The translations under genes and the position numbers were made by a program. From Candidatus Altimarinota bacterium (GTDB taxonomy: Bacteria > Patescibacteriota > Gracilibacteria > BD1-5 > UBA6164): a DNA stretch of 64,000 nt. This document shows positions 1 through 10,149 of the stretch, one piece after another; position 1 is the stretch's first letter, and every line of letters starts with the position of its first letter. The stretch is taken from the NCBI GenBank assembly GCA_027019405.1, contig JALUWO010000386.1, positions 62,001-126,000 of the forward strand. Reading direction: 5' to 3'. The notes beneath the pieces were generated by a model. The model was not told the origin of the DNA, did no database searches, and worked only from the letters and a program-made list of their open reading frames with translations.

Positions 1-57
1 GCTTGAGAAATAGAAAGATGAAATAATATATTAAAACAATTAAAAACAAAAAAATAA
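1..57 (+). CDS. 3' end of an unidentified protein (partial)
   Basis: The window opens inside a plus-strand frame that ends at TAA 55-57. Only 18 residues are visible (reading TGA as Gly: AGEIERGNNILKQLKTKK). They are basic and carry no recognisable motif. The gene lies directly upstream of an FtsA-like gene and is separated from it by a terminator, so an FtsQ-like or other division protein is possible, but nothing seen proves it. Confidence 0.5.
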
Positions 58-62
58 TTAAT

Positions 63-92
63 AACCAGTCTTTTTGCTTTAGACTGGTTTTA
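63..92 (+). terminator. Intrinsic terminator after the first partial gene
   Basis: AACCAGTCT (63-71) pairs perfectly with AGACTGGTT (81-89), and a T-rich stretch follows. It lies six bases after the TAA of the upstream frame, so it probably ends that transcript before the FtsA-like gene. Confidence 0.8.
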
Positions 93-123
93 TATTAAAT
101 ATATATTTAAACTTAAAAAAATA

Positions 124-1350
124 ATGAGTAAATTTATAAAAAATAAGATTAACTCTGAAATAATAACTATTATTGATTTATGAAGCTATAAAATAAGAGT
201 TGCAATTTGTGAATTTTTAAAAAATAACTCAAATAAAGAATCTATAAAATTATTAGCTTTTACAGAAAAAAGACAATCAATATGAGATATAGAAACAAAT
301 ACAATAAAAAATCTTGATAATATATGTGAAAATATTCAAATAGCTATAAAAAAAGCTGAAAAAATAGCAAATATAAAAACTAATAAAGTTGCTATAAATT
401 CTAGTTTTATGCCTAGTTTTTTAGAAACTTCTAAGATAAATTATAAAAGAACAAATAAAAATAAGCTTATAAACATAGATGAATTAAAAAATATATTGAA
501 AGATATTGAAACTAAATCTATAAAAAATCAAACAAAAAGAATAAAAGAGAAATATGATTACTCATTTAAAAACTTAGATATAATCTTAAATGATATATCA
601 AATATAAATATTGATAATGAATTAACTTCAAAATTAATATGATTTTCTTGAGAAAAAATATCTTTTAATATAACTAATATTTTCATACCAAAATCAAATT
701 TTGATACTATAAATTATATTGAAAAATACTTAAAAATAAAAATAACTAAAATACTTCCTGAGGAATTTACTCTTACAAGATTATGGAAAAAACAAAAAGA
801 TATAGTTATAATAAATATATGAAATTCATCTAGTTACATAACAATTAAAGATAAAAACTGAAATATAATATGAAGTATAAAAATAGATGTATGAATAGAA
901 AAATTAATTAACAATATAAAACAAATTTCCAATCTAACTAGAAGTGAAATAATAAAAAAATTAAATAGAGATGATTTTTATAAACAAGAGAAAAAAGATT
1001 TTTTAGATATATATAGTTTTTTAATACTTCAATCATTAAAAGAAATATTAAAAGAAAAAATATGTCCTAATAATTTTTTTATTATTTGATGATGATGAAA
1101 TAATAACTTTTTTAAAAACTATTTAAAGAAAATAAATTTCATAGATTATTGAATAAAAATAACTAAACAAATAAAATTTATACTACCTGATATAAAAAAA
1201 ATAGCAAAAATTGAAAATGTTGAAGAAATATTAAATAAATCAAATCTAAATATTATCTCAATGATTTTAACATATGATTTTTTATTACAAAAAAAAGAAA
1301 ATACAATTGAAAAAATAACAAAAAATATAATAGAAAAACTAGAAGATTAA
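124..1350 (+). CDS. ftsA: FtsA-like actin-fold cell division protein (divergent)
   Basis: The product is 408 residues, read with TGA as Gly. The actin/FtsA ATPase layout is visible. A phosphate-1 segment IIDLGSYKIRVAICEF is near residue 18. An AIKKAEKIANIKTNKVAINS segment resembles the FtsA 1C region. A phosphate-2 segment IVIINIGNSSSYITIKD is near residue 226, and a late FFIIGGGNN adenosine-type motif follows. In bacteria FtsA tethers FtsZ to the membrane. The first glycine-rich loop is degenerate compared with typical FtsA, so nucleotide handling may differ. The last codons run into a palindromic terminator shared with the convergent ABC gene. A divergent Hsp70/actin-like protein is the alternative. 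Confidence 0.7.
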
Positions 1351-1366
1351 TCTTCTAGTTTTTTAT
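1337..1366. terminator. Bidirectional terminator overlapping two stop codons
   Basis: A perfect palindrome ACTAGAAGAT-TAATCTTCTAGT flanked by A and T runs contains the TAA stops of both convergent genes, which overlap by four bases (1347-1350). Because the stem is coding on both strands, both proteins end in KLED. Confidence 0.85.
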
Positions 1367-2075
1367 TATCAAAATTATTTATTTCAGATATAAAATAATC
1401 TTCTAAACTTCATTTTATATCAGACATATTTTTATTTTGAACTATTATATTTCATTTATGAATTATACTTATTTTATCACAAATACTTTCAACATCAGAT
1501 AATATATGTGTATTAAAAAATATAGTTGTTCATTGTTTCTTTAAATCAAAAAGTAAATCTTTTACCATTTTTCTTCAAATTGGATCAAGTCAACTCATTG
1601 GTTCATCTAAAAATAATAACTTTGGCTTATTTATAATTGACTGAGCTAATCATATTCTTTGAAGCATTCCCTTTGAAAAATCCTTTAAATATTTTCATTT
1701 TGCATCTTCCAATCATACTTTTTCTAATAACTCATCTACCCTATCATCTAATTCCTGTTTTGTAAATCAAAAAAAATTTCAATTAAATTTTAAAAATTCT
1801 TCTGTTTTTAAATGCTTATATAAATAAGTATTTTCTGGCATAAAACCAATTTGTTTTTTTGAATCTATATTTAATCATTTTTTTCAAAAAATTTCTATTA
1901 TTCAAGAATCAAGTTTTAAAAATCATAAAATGCATTTCATAGTTGTAGTTTTTCAAGCTCAATTTGGTCATAAAAAACCATAAACTTCCCCTGTTCTTAC
2001 TTCAAAACTAACATTATTTAATATTTGTTTTCTCTTTAATTTTTTATTTACTTTATCTAATTTTAAAATTGTCAT
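1347..2075 (-). CDS. ABC transporter ATP-binding protein
   Basis: The 242-residue protein is a complete ABC ATPase. It has Walker A GPNGAGKTTT near residue 36, a Q-loop region IGFMPENTYLY, a signature-like segment FSKGMLQRIGLAQ, Walker B KLLFLDEPMSGLDP and the switch histidine in FNTHILSD. It resembles export or bacitracin-resistance type ATPases. No permease gene is adjacent. The nearest upstream gene (2138-2527) encodes a single-pass membrane protein only, so the membrane partner must be encoded elsewhere. The signature reads FSKGM rather than LSGGQ, as seen in many CcmA/NatA-like exporters. Substrate unknown. Confidence 0.93.
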
Positions 2076-2137
2076 AATTTAATTTTAATACATATTAACT
2101 TAAAATATCATATACAAAATATAATTTTGTAAAGAAA

Positions 2138-2527
2138 TTATTTTAATATTCTTTTTATTTCAGTCTCATATTCTTTTTGTTTTTTTAAAAGTGTTGATTC
2201 TCATATTAAATCAAAATCATGCACAAGTTTATTTCTAATTTTATGAAGTTCCCAAATCTTATTAATATCAAAAATTTCTTTAGGATTTTGTTTTAAAATT
2301 TCTCAAAAACTTCATTTATATCAAAGTATTTTTAATATAAAATGATATAATTTATCTAAATCAATAATTTTTTCTTTTATAGAATTTCTAGATTTTATTA
2401 TATTATTTAATCTTAGTAAAATTTCTTCTTTTTTTGCTAAATCTAATTTTTTATTTTTAGAAAGTTTATAAGAAAAAAATAAAATAATCAATACTAAAAA
2501 AAGTAATATTCCAAAAATATAAATCAT
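2138..2527 (-). CDS. Membrane-anchored protein with HEPN-like RNKLVH motif
   Basis: This 129-residue protein has one N-terminal membrane helix (MIYIFGILLFLVLIILFF) followed by a charged, helical cytoplasmic part. Near the C-terminus IRNKLVHD matches the R-x4-H pattern of HEPN-type helical proteins, but the match is short and could be chance. It precedes the ABC ATPase on the same strand with a gap of about 60 bases, so the two may be co-transcribed. Function unknown. Confidence 0.7.
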
Positions 2528-2604
2528 CCTCTAAAAATAAGTAATATATATATATTATTATAAATAATAATATTATTATATCAAGATATTATTATTCATA
2601 TTGT

Positions 2605-2633
2605 TTGACAATATAATAATAAAATTTTATAAT
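2605..2633 (+). promoter_or_regulatory. Consensus sigma-70 promoter of the pilin gene
   Basis: TTGACA (2605-2610), a 17-base spacer and TATAAT (2628-2633) match the housekeeping consensus exactly. The pilin start codon follows 35 bases downstream. Confidence 0.88.
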
Positions 2634-2668
2634 ACTCTTGTTATATTTTTATAATTTAATTTTATATA

Positions 2669-3319
2669 ATGAGAAAAAATACAAATAAACTAGGTTTTAC
2701 ACTTATTGAATTACTAGTAGTAATTACAATTATAGGTATACTTGCAACTGGTGCTGTTACTGTTTATACTAGTCAATTACAAAAAGCCAGAGATAGTACT
2801 AGAGTTACATCTATGAAAGCTTTACAATGATCTGTTGAACAATTTTACTCAGATATATCTGAATATCCTTCAACTAAAACTTATGGTTCAGTTACAACTT
2901 GTGATCAATGAGATTGAAATAATGAATTAGATTGTGTAATTGATTTATGATATATGAGAAAATTACCTAAAGATCCAAAAGATTGACAAAAAGGAGCTTG
3001 AAGTCCATTATTAATGAATTATAAAGTCCAAAATGATACAAACTGAGTTAATAATCAATGGTATGAATTAAGTGAATGATTTGAAGCAAAAGCTTCTGTA
3101 TTATCAAAAGCTAAAAAAGATTCTTGAAGTGATGCAAATAGACTTGAAGTATGAAGTGCTACAGATGTTATAAATACATCTTTTGCAACTTGTACAACAA
3201 CAAAAACTAGTTCACCTGAAGATAGTGTGAGTGTTGATTGTAAATGAAAAACAACTTGAACAATGTTTACAAACTGAGCAACTGATACAGATGATAAAAT
3301 AATGATAGTAAATGGATAA
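2669..3319 (+). CDS. Type IV pilin / prepilin-like protein
   Basis: The 216-residue protein starts with a short basic leader and the class III prepilin motif GFTLIELLVVITIIGILA. Gly is the residue before the cut, Phe is mature +1 and Glu is +5, as needed for PilD processing and assembly. The hydrophobic N-terminal helix is followed by a polar head with four cysteines (CDQ, LDC, ATC, VDC), suggesting disulfides. It stands alone behind a perfect promoter, which suggests strong expression and a major-pilin role. Episymbiotic CPR bacteria use type IV pili for attachment and DNA uptake; that role here is inference. Confidence 0.92.
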
Positions 3320-3328
3320 TCAAAATAA

Positions 3329-3363
3329 AAAACTTATAAGTTTAAACTTATAAGTTTTTTATT
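3329..3363. terminator. Bidirectional terminator between pilin and nrdB
   Basis: AAACTTATAAGTTT is followed directly by AAACTTATAAGTTT, forming a long A/T hairpin with a T run on the plus strand and a usable U tract on the minus strand. It lies between two convergent stop codons. Confidence 0.8.
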
Positions 3364-3366
3364 TTT

Positions 3367-4413
3367 TTAAAATTCCCAACTTCAATTCATAGCACTACTT
3401 TGTGCATAGTTTGTAACTGTAGATTCAAAGAAATTCCCTTTTTCACCATTATTATCTTGAAGTCTATCAAGATGTTTTAATGGATTTGTTGTATAACCTG
3501 GATAAATAGGATTAATTCATAACATATTCATTCTTTCATTTGCTAACCATTTTGTATAATTTTCAATATTTTCATTTCATAATCAAATTATATTTTTACC
3601 AAGAATATGTTGAGACCATTTTATCTCTTGCTCAACTGCTACTTTCATCATATCTATAATAGTTTGCTCATCATACATTTCTGGAAACTCATTTTTTATT
3701 TCCTTTAATATATTTGCAAAAATAGTTATATGAGTTAACTCATCTCTTCTTATATAATTTATCATTCTATCAGTTGCAACCATTTTTCCTTGATCAGCTA
3801 ATGTATCAAAAAAAGCAAATCAATTATAAAAATATATACTTTCAAGTAAAAAATTTCAAATTATACCTCTAAAAAAGTTTTCATCAGTAGGATTATCAAT
3901 AAAATCTTGATAAATTCCTCCTATAAATTCATTTCTTTCAAGTAAATTTTTATCAGTTCTCCAAAAATAATAAATCTCATCTCTTTGTTCTGGTTTTACA
4001 ACTGTTTCAAGAATAGTAGCATATGATTGAGAATGAATAGCTTCTTGATATGCTTGTATAGAAAGTATTAAATTCACTTCAGGAGCAGTAATATAATCAT
4101 TAAAATTTGGTAGATTTACAGTTTGAATGGAATCAAGAAAAATCAAAAAAGATAATATTCATTTATAAGCTCTTTTTTCATCTTCTGATAAAATTGTTTC
4201 AAATTGAGTTGCATCATCTCAAAGACCTGATACTTTTTCTGGTACCCAAAAATTACCAACCATTACTTGATAAAGTGATTTTGCCCAAGAATATTTTGTA
4301 GCATTCAATTGAAATAATCAAGTTGTATCTCATTTTATTATTGTTCTATGTGAAACTTCATCATCTCATTTTGGATTAAAAATAACATTTGCTTCCAATT
4401 CTTGTTTTATCAT
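3367..4413 (-). CDS. nrdB: Ribonucleotide reductase class I, beta (R2) subunit
   Basis: The 348-residue protein is a complete R2 subunit, which houses the diiron-tyrosyl radical cofactor used by NrdA to make deoxynucleotides. Visible ligands are Asp94 (FLDSIQTV), Glu124 and His127 (YQEAIHSQSY), a Glu in NFLLESIYFYN and the Glu/His pair in RRDELTHITIF. Tyr131 sits where the E. coli radical Tyr122 sits (SQSY versus SRSY), so this looks like a tyrosyl-radical enzyme. It lies downstream of the nitric oxide reductase gene on the same strand, with hairpins between them; nrdA is further upstream. The radical is a known target of NO. Confidence 0.96.
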
Positions 4414-4467
4414 AATATTTTCTTTAAAAATTAATTTTTAAATATTTTAATCAATTATACAAAAAAA

Positions 4468-4493
4468 TCACATTATTTTATAAAATAATGTGA
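4468..4493 (-). repeat. Perfect inverted repeat upstream of nrdB
   Basis: TCACATTATTTT is followed by ATAAAATAATGTGA, a 26-base inverted repeat in the nrdB leader. It could be an operator or a second terminator arm for the upstream qNor gene; the sequence does not decide. Confidence 0.5.
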
Positions 4494-4505
4494 ATTAAAT
4501 GTTAA

Positions 4506-4540
4506 AAAAATAGATTGATTAAATCAATCTATTTTTTTTA
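4506..4540 (-). terminator. Terminator of the nitric oxide reductase gene
   Basis: AAAAAATAGATTGATT and AATCAATCTATTTTTT form a near-perfect stem with a run of A on the left, giving U on the minus strand. It includes the last codon of the qNor gene. Confidence 0.75.
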
Positions 4541-6871
4541 TTTTTCTAAGTCTGGTTTTCTAGCTGCTTGTAATATTTTACAAGTTAAGTCAAAGAATAT
4601 TCAAACTCAACCAGCAATCATCATTGTATCAGGAATTATTCTAAACCACATCCAACCTATCATAGGAGTTAATATTTCATGTAATCTAGTAAAATAATAA
4701 CCATCATTAAATGCAACTGCTCATTGATGAAAACCTATTATTATAGTTGGAAGAGCAAAAAGTAATACTCAAAGAGTTAATAACCAAAATGAAGTATTTG
4801 CTAATTTTGTTTTCCATTGCATTCATTTTGAAGCAACATAAGATCTTACAAATAAATATAAGAAAGCTATAGCAATATAACCAAATGCTCAAAGTAAAGC
4901 AACATGAGCATGAGGCATAATTAAGTAAGTACCATGAGTATAATAATTCATTGTTGGAGTATTAATTACCATACCTAACCATCATGCTCAAATAAAATTT
5001 AATACAGCAGAACCACTTATCCACATAAAAACTGTTGAGAATTCAAATTCTTTTCAACCAAAAGTTTTTTCTCTATAATTATTCCATGCTTCAGCAATCA
5101 ATAATACAAGAGGAACTGGTTCCATAGCAGAAAAAATTCAACCAATAGCTATCCAATGTTTATCAAGACCTTGCCACCAATAATGGTGTCCTACTCATAA
5201 AGTTCATGATAACATTACAAGTAAAAGTTCAAATACCATCAATCTTACTGCTGATTTTTGTGAAACAAGTCAAAGAGATACAGTAAAGAAAGATATAACT
5301 CATACAGCAAATAACTCAAAAGTAAGTTCAACCCAAAGATGAATAACCCACCATCTATAAAAATCATCAGCTGTAAAGTTTGGCATTATTTTTTGAAAAG
5401 GAATCATTCAAGCAACATACAATCATGCAATAGCAAATGCTGACCATACAATAGTAGCAGCTAAAGGATTCTTAACTGAAGCTTTTTTTAATACTGAAAC
5501 AATCATAAAAAACCATAATAAAAGTCCAGCCATAACACCAAAATCCCAAAGTCTTCATAAATTTATAAGTTCTCTTCATTCATTACCTAACCAGAACCAA
5601 GTTTTTGGAAGCATACCTGTTGGTCACATATATAATCAAATAACAGAACCAACAACAACTACAACAATTGCAGCAAATAAGATATGAACTAACCAAGGAA
5701 ATTTATGATCTTTTCAAGCTACCCAAGGAACTATCATTAATCAACCAACTAACCAAGATCCAGCAATCCATAATATTGCTAATTGAGTATGAATAGATCT
5801 AATTGCATTAAATGGAAGCCAACTTTGAGGAATATTTATAATACTTTCAAGTCATGGAAATGTAAATCATTGACTTGGATCAGCATAAACATGAGCTAAA
5901 TAACCTCATAGAGTCATTTGAACAACAATTAAAAGTGCAATAATAGGAACTATCCAAATAAGATTTTTTTGAGACTTAAATAATTTTGTAATTTTTAATG
6001 GTTTTTCTAAATCTTTTCTATCTTCTGGTTTAAAGAAATAATTATAACCAAGAATAACAACTAAAATAGAAAAAGGCCATAAAATCAAAAATTCAAAAAG
6101 TGATACAACATGATTACTCCAAGATAAATCTTGATCAACTAAAGGTTCATTTGGCCAATTATTAGACCAAGTTCTATTTAATACTTTATTAGTTTTATAT
6201 TCAATTCTAGGAGAAGATATAACTAATTGTGACCAATCAACATAAGCTGCTATTTTTTCAGCTTCTTTAACTGTCATAAAATGACCTGGATAAGCTCTAG
6301 ATTTATCTCAATTTACCAATTGATCAACTAATTTTTTTACATTATCTTTATAAGCTAAAGCTGAAGCTTCACTATAAACTACTTTATCTTTTTTTAATAG
6401 AGTATTTTTAAAATCAGCTTTTACTATTTCCTTTATAGCTCATTGTTGAGCAGGATTCATTAATCAATCAGATTTTACAGGAACAACATCTCAATTTTTA
6501 TTAACTGTTTTATCAGCAAAACCTAATCAAAAATTTTGTTGCCCATAATAGTTATATAAAAATACAGCTCTATTATGGAAAAAATCAGTAGAAAAATCTG
6601 GACCAATATAAGCTCACATTCAAAGAAATGTTCACCAATCCATTAAATCAAATTCTTGAAAATATGCCTTACCTTGTGCAATATCTCCAGAATTATAAAG
6701 TACTTCACCATTTACACTTACTACTTGATCAGGAATAGGTGGAGTTTCTTTTCCTAAATTAGCAGTATAAAATATCAAAGCAGAAACCATAACAACTACA
6801 GTAGTCCAAAATCACCAAGTGATCCATTTTGTAGTCATCATTTTGTCTAACAAACTTTCTTTTTTGTCCAT
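4538..6871 (-). CDS. norB: Quinol-dependent nitric oxide reductase (qNor)
   Basis: The 777-residue integral membrane enzyme reduces two NO to N2O with electrons from quinol. An N-terminal helix and a large extracytoplasmic domain without any CxxCH haem motif mark the quinol type. A multi-helix heme-copper oxidase-like core follows. The FeB and haem ligands are present: His511 and Glu515 in HLWVE, His562-His563 in GVGHHYWW, and His654 and His656 in MPHAHVALLGAFGY. The MEPVPL glutamate motif is also there. No frameshift is seen and TGA codons are spread through it as glycine. The gene sits between nrdA and nrdB, with its own leader palindrome and terminators on both sides. Electron source unknown, since CPR bacteria usually lack quinone synthesis. 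Confidence 0.96.
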
Positions 6872-6895
6872 AAGCCAAAAATAAAATAATAAAAA

Positions 6896-6944
6896 ATTAC
6901 ATAATGTAATCATTATCAGTATATACACTAAGCAATTTAGTCAA
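6896..6944 (-). promoter_or_regulatory. qNor leader: palindrome and candidate promoter
   Basis: A perfect 15-base inverted repeat ATTACATAATGTAAT (6896-6910) lies 25 bases upstream of the qNor start. Upstream on the minus strand, TTGACT (6944-6939) and TATACT are spaced 15 bases, a weak promoter that the palindrome would flank. An operator for a nitric-oxide or redox regulator is a reasonable guess but the motif matches none I recognise. Confidence 0.45.
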
Positions 6945-7000
6945 GAATATAAAAGGACTTTTATATTGACTATAATAAAATATATTTCATTAATTAAAAA

Positions 7001-7032
7001 AGAGAATTATTCTTATTAAAAAATAATTCTCT
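7001..7032 (-). terminator. Terminator after the nrdA-zinc ribbon unit
   Basis: AGAGAATTATT (7001-7011) pairs with AATAATTCTCT (7022-7032) over 11 bases, and a run of T follows on the minus strand. It separates the nrdA unit from the qNor gene. Confidence 0.85.
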
Positions 7033-7050
7033 TTATCATATTTATAATAA

Positions 7051-7173
7051 TTATCAATGTATAACTTGAGGTAAACAAGCTACACAAACATAATCATCTT
7101 TTTGTTCCCTTTCTATTTTTACAAGTACTTTATCATTACTTGTATTTCAACACATAAAACATTTATTTTCCAT
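7051..7173 (-). CDS. Small zinc-ribbon protein (two CxxC)
   Basis: This 40-residue protein has CFMC near the N-terminus and CVAC near the C-terminus, the spacing of a treble-clef or rubredoxin-like metal knuckle. It ends HG* (TGA then TAA). It begins 28 bases after the nrdA stop and ends before a terminator, so it is probably the last gene of the nrdA transcript. A zinc-binding or redox accessory role is possible. It is not a standard glutaredoxin or NrdH. Confidence 0.72.
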
Positions 7174-7200
7174 AATTTTTTAATTAAAAATTAAAATTTA

Positions 7201-9813
7201 TTATCCACTGCAACTTTCACAACTTTTAACTTCTAAACTCATAGATCTTACATAATATACTGTTTTTATTCCTTTTTTATGAGCAGTCATATAATATTCA
7301 TATAATTGTCTTGGAGAAGTTGTTGCTGGATTTATCATCCATTCAAATGAAATTGATTGATCTATCCATTTATAAACAGTTGCTATCATATCAATTACAT
7401 CATTCATATCCATATTTACATATTCTTTATAATACCAAAAATTTTCTTGATCTAAATTTGGAGCAACATTTACACTTGGTGCAATAGCATTTGTTTCAAC
7501 AAAATATTTTTTATATATTGGTAAAATTGAAGCTGTTGTTCAAACAACAAGTGCAGTTGAAGTATTTGGAGCTGGAGCTAAATGATATGCAAATCTCATA
7601 CCATCTTTTTTTATATTTTCAATTAATTTTAACCATTTATCTGACATTTCAGAATTTTTCTTGAACCAATCAGCATCTTTACCAATTAAAATTCATTTTG
7701 ACCATTCAGATCACTCATAAACTTCATAAGTTCATCTTTCTTTTGCCAATTTATTTGATGCTTTTAATGTATTGTATGTATATTTTTCAAATAATTTATC
7801 TACAACTTCTCTTGCCTCTTTTGAATCATATGCAAGTTTATTTACTGCTAAATATTCAGCCAATCATAAAAATCAAAGTCAAACAGATCTATATTTTTTA
7901 GCAGTATTTTCTGCTTCTTTTATTGGATAAAAATTTAAATCTATAACATTATCTAAAAGCCTCATAGCAACAGGAATAACTTCTTTTATTTGTTTATCAG
8001 TATTTACTTTTGCTACATTTATAGATGCTAAATTACATACAACACTATCACCTGGCTCATATTTTATAACTATTTTACCATCTTCTATTTGTTCTTCTAC
8101 AAACTTTGAAGGACTAGTATTTTGACAAATTTCTACACAAAGTTGAGTTGAATAAACATTTCATACATGTTTATTTGGATTTAAATTATTTACAGTATCC
8201 CTAAAAAATGCATATGGCATTCAAGTTTCTACTGTAACTTTTAAATAAGTTTTGAATAAATCTTTAGCATTTACAACATCTTTTAATTCTAAGTCTGAAT
8301 TTTTTTCACATTCTATATAAAATTTTTCAAATTCATATCAAAAATGATCTTGTAACTTTTTACCTGTTTTGTCATATATTTCTTTTGGGTCAAATAATGT
8401 CCAAGATTCATTATTTGCAACTCTTTGCATAAATAAATCAGGAAAAGTAACAGCAGGAAAAACATCAAAAGATTTTGATCTAATATCTCAAGTTTCAGTT
8501 TGTAATTCTAAAAATTGATAAATATCTCTATGAAAACAATCCAAAGTTACTGAAATTGCTCAAGCTCTAGCTCATAATTGATTTACAGCTACAGCTGTAT
8601 CATTTATAACTTTTATCCATGGGTTCACTCATCAAGCTGCTCATTTTACACCTCTAATATATCAACCTTTTGATCTAATATTTCATAAATATACTCAAAT
8701 TCATCAACCAAATTTTGATACTTGAGCCATATTTTCAATAGAATGGTAAATTGCTCTTAAATCATCATCAATGTTAAATTTAAAACAACTAGATAGTTGA
8801 TGAAAGTTTGTTCTAGCATTTAATAAAGTAGGAGTTGGAAGAGATATTTTTCAAGTAGCACAATAATCATATATCTTTTTAGCAACTTCAAGTCTTACTT
8901 CTTTTGCTTCAGGAATAGCTAAAAATAAAGCAACTGACATATACATTTCTTGAGGTAATTCTTTGATTATTTTATTTGGATTTAATAAATATCTTTTTCT
9001 ATACATCATCATTGTTGTATAGTTATAATCAAAATCATATTCTTTCTTCAAGTATTTTCATGCTTCTAAAATATCCTCTTCACTATAATAATCATAAAAT
9101 TTTTTATAATAAAGTCATTTTTCTATATATTCATCAAACAATGATTTATAATGTTTTGCTTCATATATTTTTTTAATATCCATTGATCTATTATTTGAAG
9201 CCTCTTTATATAAGTCAATTAAAGCTAATCTTCATGCTATAAATTGCCATGATGTATTTTCAACTGAAATCAAATCAATAGCTGATTTTATCATCATTTT
9301 TGTTATATCAGAAGTTTTCATCCCTTCAACTATATATTTTTTTAGAGATTCTTCCAACACTTCAAACTTACATTTTCTAGCTAATTTATAACTAACTCTT
9401 TTATAAGTTTCTTTTACTTTTAAAATATCAAAATCTTGTTTTTCTCAAGAAGATTTTTTTATTTTCAATTTATTTTGTTCTAATTTTTTCTCTACTTTTT
9501 CTTTTTGTTTTTCTCTTCTTTTTATTCTTTCTGCTCTATATATTATAAAATGCTTACCAACTTCAAAATATCATTCAGACATCAAAACTTTTTCTACTTC
9601 ATCTTGAATTTCTTCAATAGTCAAAAAAGCTTGTTCTCATTTTTTTGATAAAACTTTTTTTAGATTTTGAATTATCATATCAGTAATATCTTCAACAAAA
9701 GATAAATCAATCATTCAAACTGATTCTGCTGCTTTTTCAATAACTCTTTCTATTCTTGTTCTATCAAAAGGTATTAGATCTCCCTCTCTTGTTTTTATAA
9801 CTTTTATTTCCAT
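7201..9813 (-). CDS. nrdA: Ribonucleotide reductase class I, alpha (R1) subunit
   Basis: The 870-residue catalytic subunit reduces ribonucleotides. The N-terminus is an ATP-cone (VIKTREGDLIPFDRTRIERVI), the allosteric activity switch. The barrel has the active-site strand STQLCVEICQN with the thiyl-radical cysteine and conserved E, and a GMPYAFFRDTVN segment. The C-terminus ends ESCSG with a CESC cysteine pair for re-reduction. Length is larger than E. coli NrdA (761) because of N-terminal and loop additions. It starts after a 336-base gene-free region with repeated TTGTTAAAAA motifs and is followed by a zinc-ribbon gene; nrdB is separated from it by qNor. Confidence 0.95.
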
Positions 9814-10030
9814 TTCTTTTCAAATTATTATCTAAAAAATTCAAATTATTTTTTGTAAAATAATATTATTAAAATATAGAGATTTTTAATTTTTTTGCTA
9901 TAATTTTTTATACAAGCTTGTTAAAAAGTTTTAGTATATTGTTAAAAAATCAATTTTAATATTTTAAAATCAATTTTCTATATTTTATTTTTTTAATAAA
10001 AAACAAAATATAAACTTTGTAAATAAAAAA

Positions 10031-10058
10031 TAAGTTTTTAACAATTGTTAAAAACTTA
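10031..10058. promoter_or_regulatory. 28-base perfect palindrome, candidate operator
   Basis: TAAGTTTTTAACAA is followed by its exact complement TTGTTAAAAACTTA. Each half contains the TTGTTAAAAA motif that recurs closer to nrdA. It may be a protein-binding site or, less likely, a hairpin of a transcript. Confidence 0.55.
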
Positions 10059-10094
10059 TAACACATAATATTTTTTACTTTTGTATTAAAGTAA

Positions 10095-10126
10095 AAAATG
10101 ATTTACTATATAAAGTAAATCATTTT
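10095..10126 (-). terminator. Terminator of the ferredoxin gene
   Basis: AAAATGATTTACT (10095-10107) pairs with AGTAAATCATTTT (10114-10126), a 13-base stem with a six-base loop. On the minus strand it is followed by a T run. An overlapping alternative stem (TTTTTACTTT with AAAGTAAAAA) lies just beyond. Confidence 0.85.
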
Positions 10127-10149
10127 AATAAATCAAATTCCTTAATTTA

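Larger units (their letters stand above)
9814..10149. other. Gene-free regulatory region upstream of nrdA
   Basis: This AT-rich gap holds no supported gene. It contains four copies of TTGTTAAAAA: 9918-9927, 9939-9948, and two facing copies inside a palindrome at 10031-10058. It also has the palindrome ACAAGCTTGT (9912-9921) and the ferredoxin terminator at 10095-10126. The spacing of the motifs just upstream of nrdA suggests repressor or activator sites. The same motif occurs before rsmH at 40447-40456. Confidence 0.55.

Noticed and set aside
4538-6871. qNor as a pseudogene broken by many TGA codons
   Set aside because: All the TGAs fall at glycine positions and the frame is otherwise intact; the same pattern occurs in recA and the ribosomal genes.
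9814-10149. Replication origin
   Set aside because: Repeats and AT-richness are suggestive, but no cluster of DnaA boxes (TTATCCACA-like) and no dnaA or dnaN nearby.
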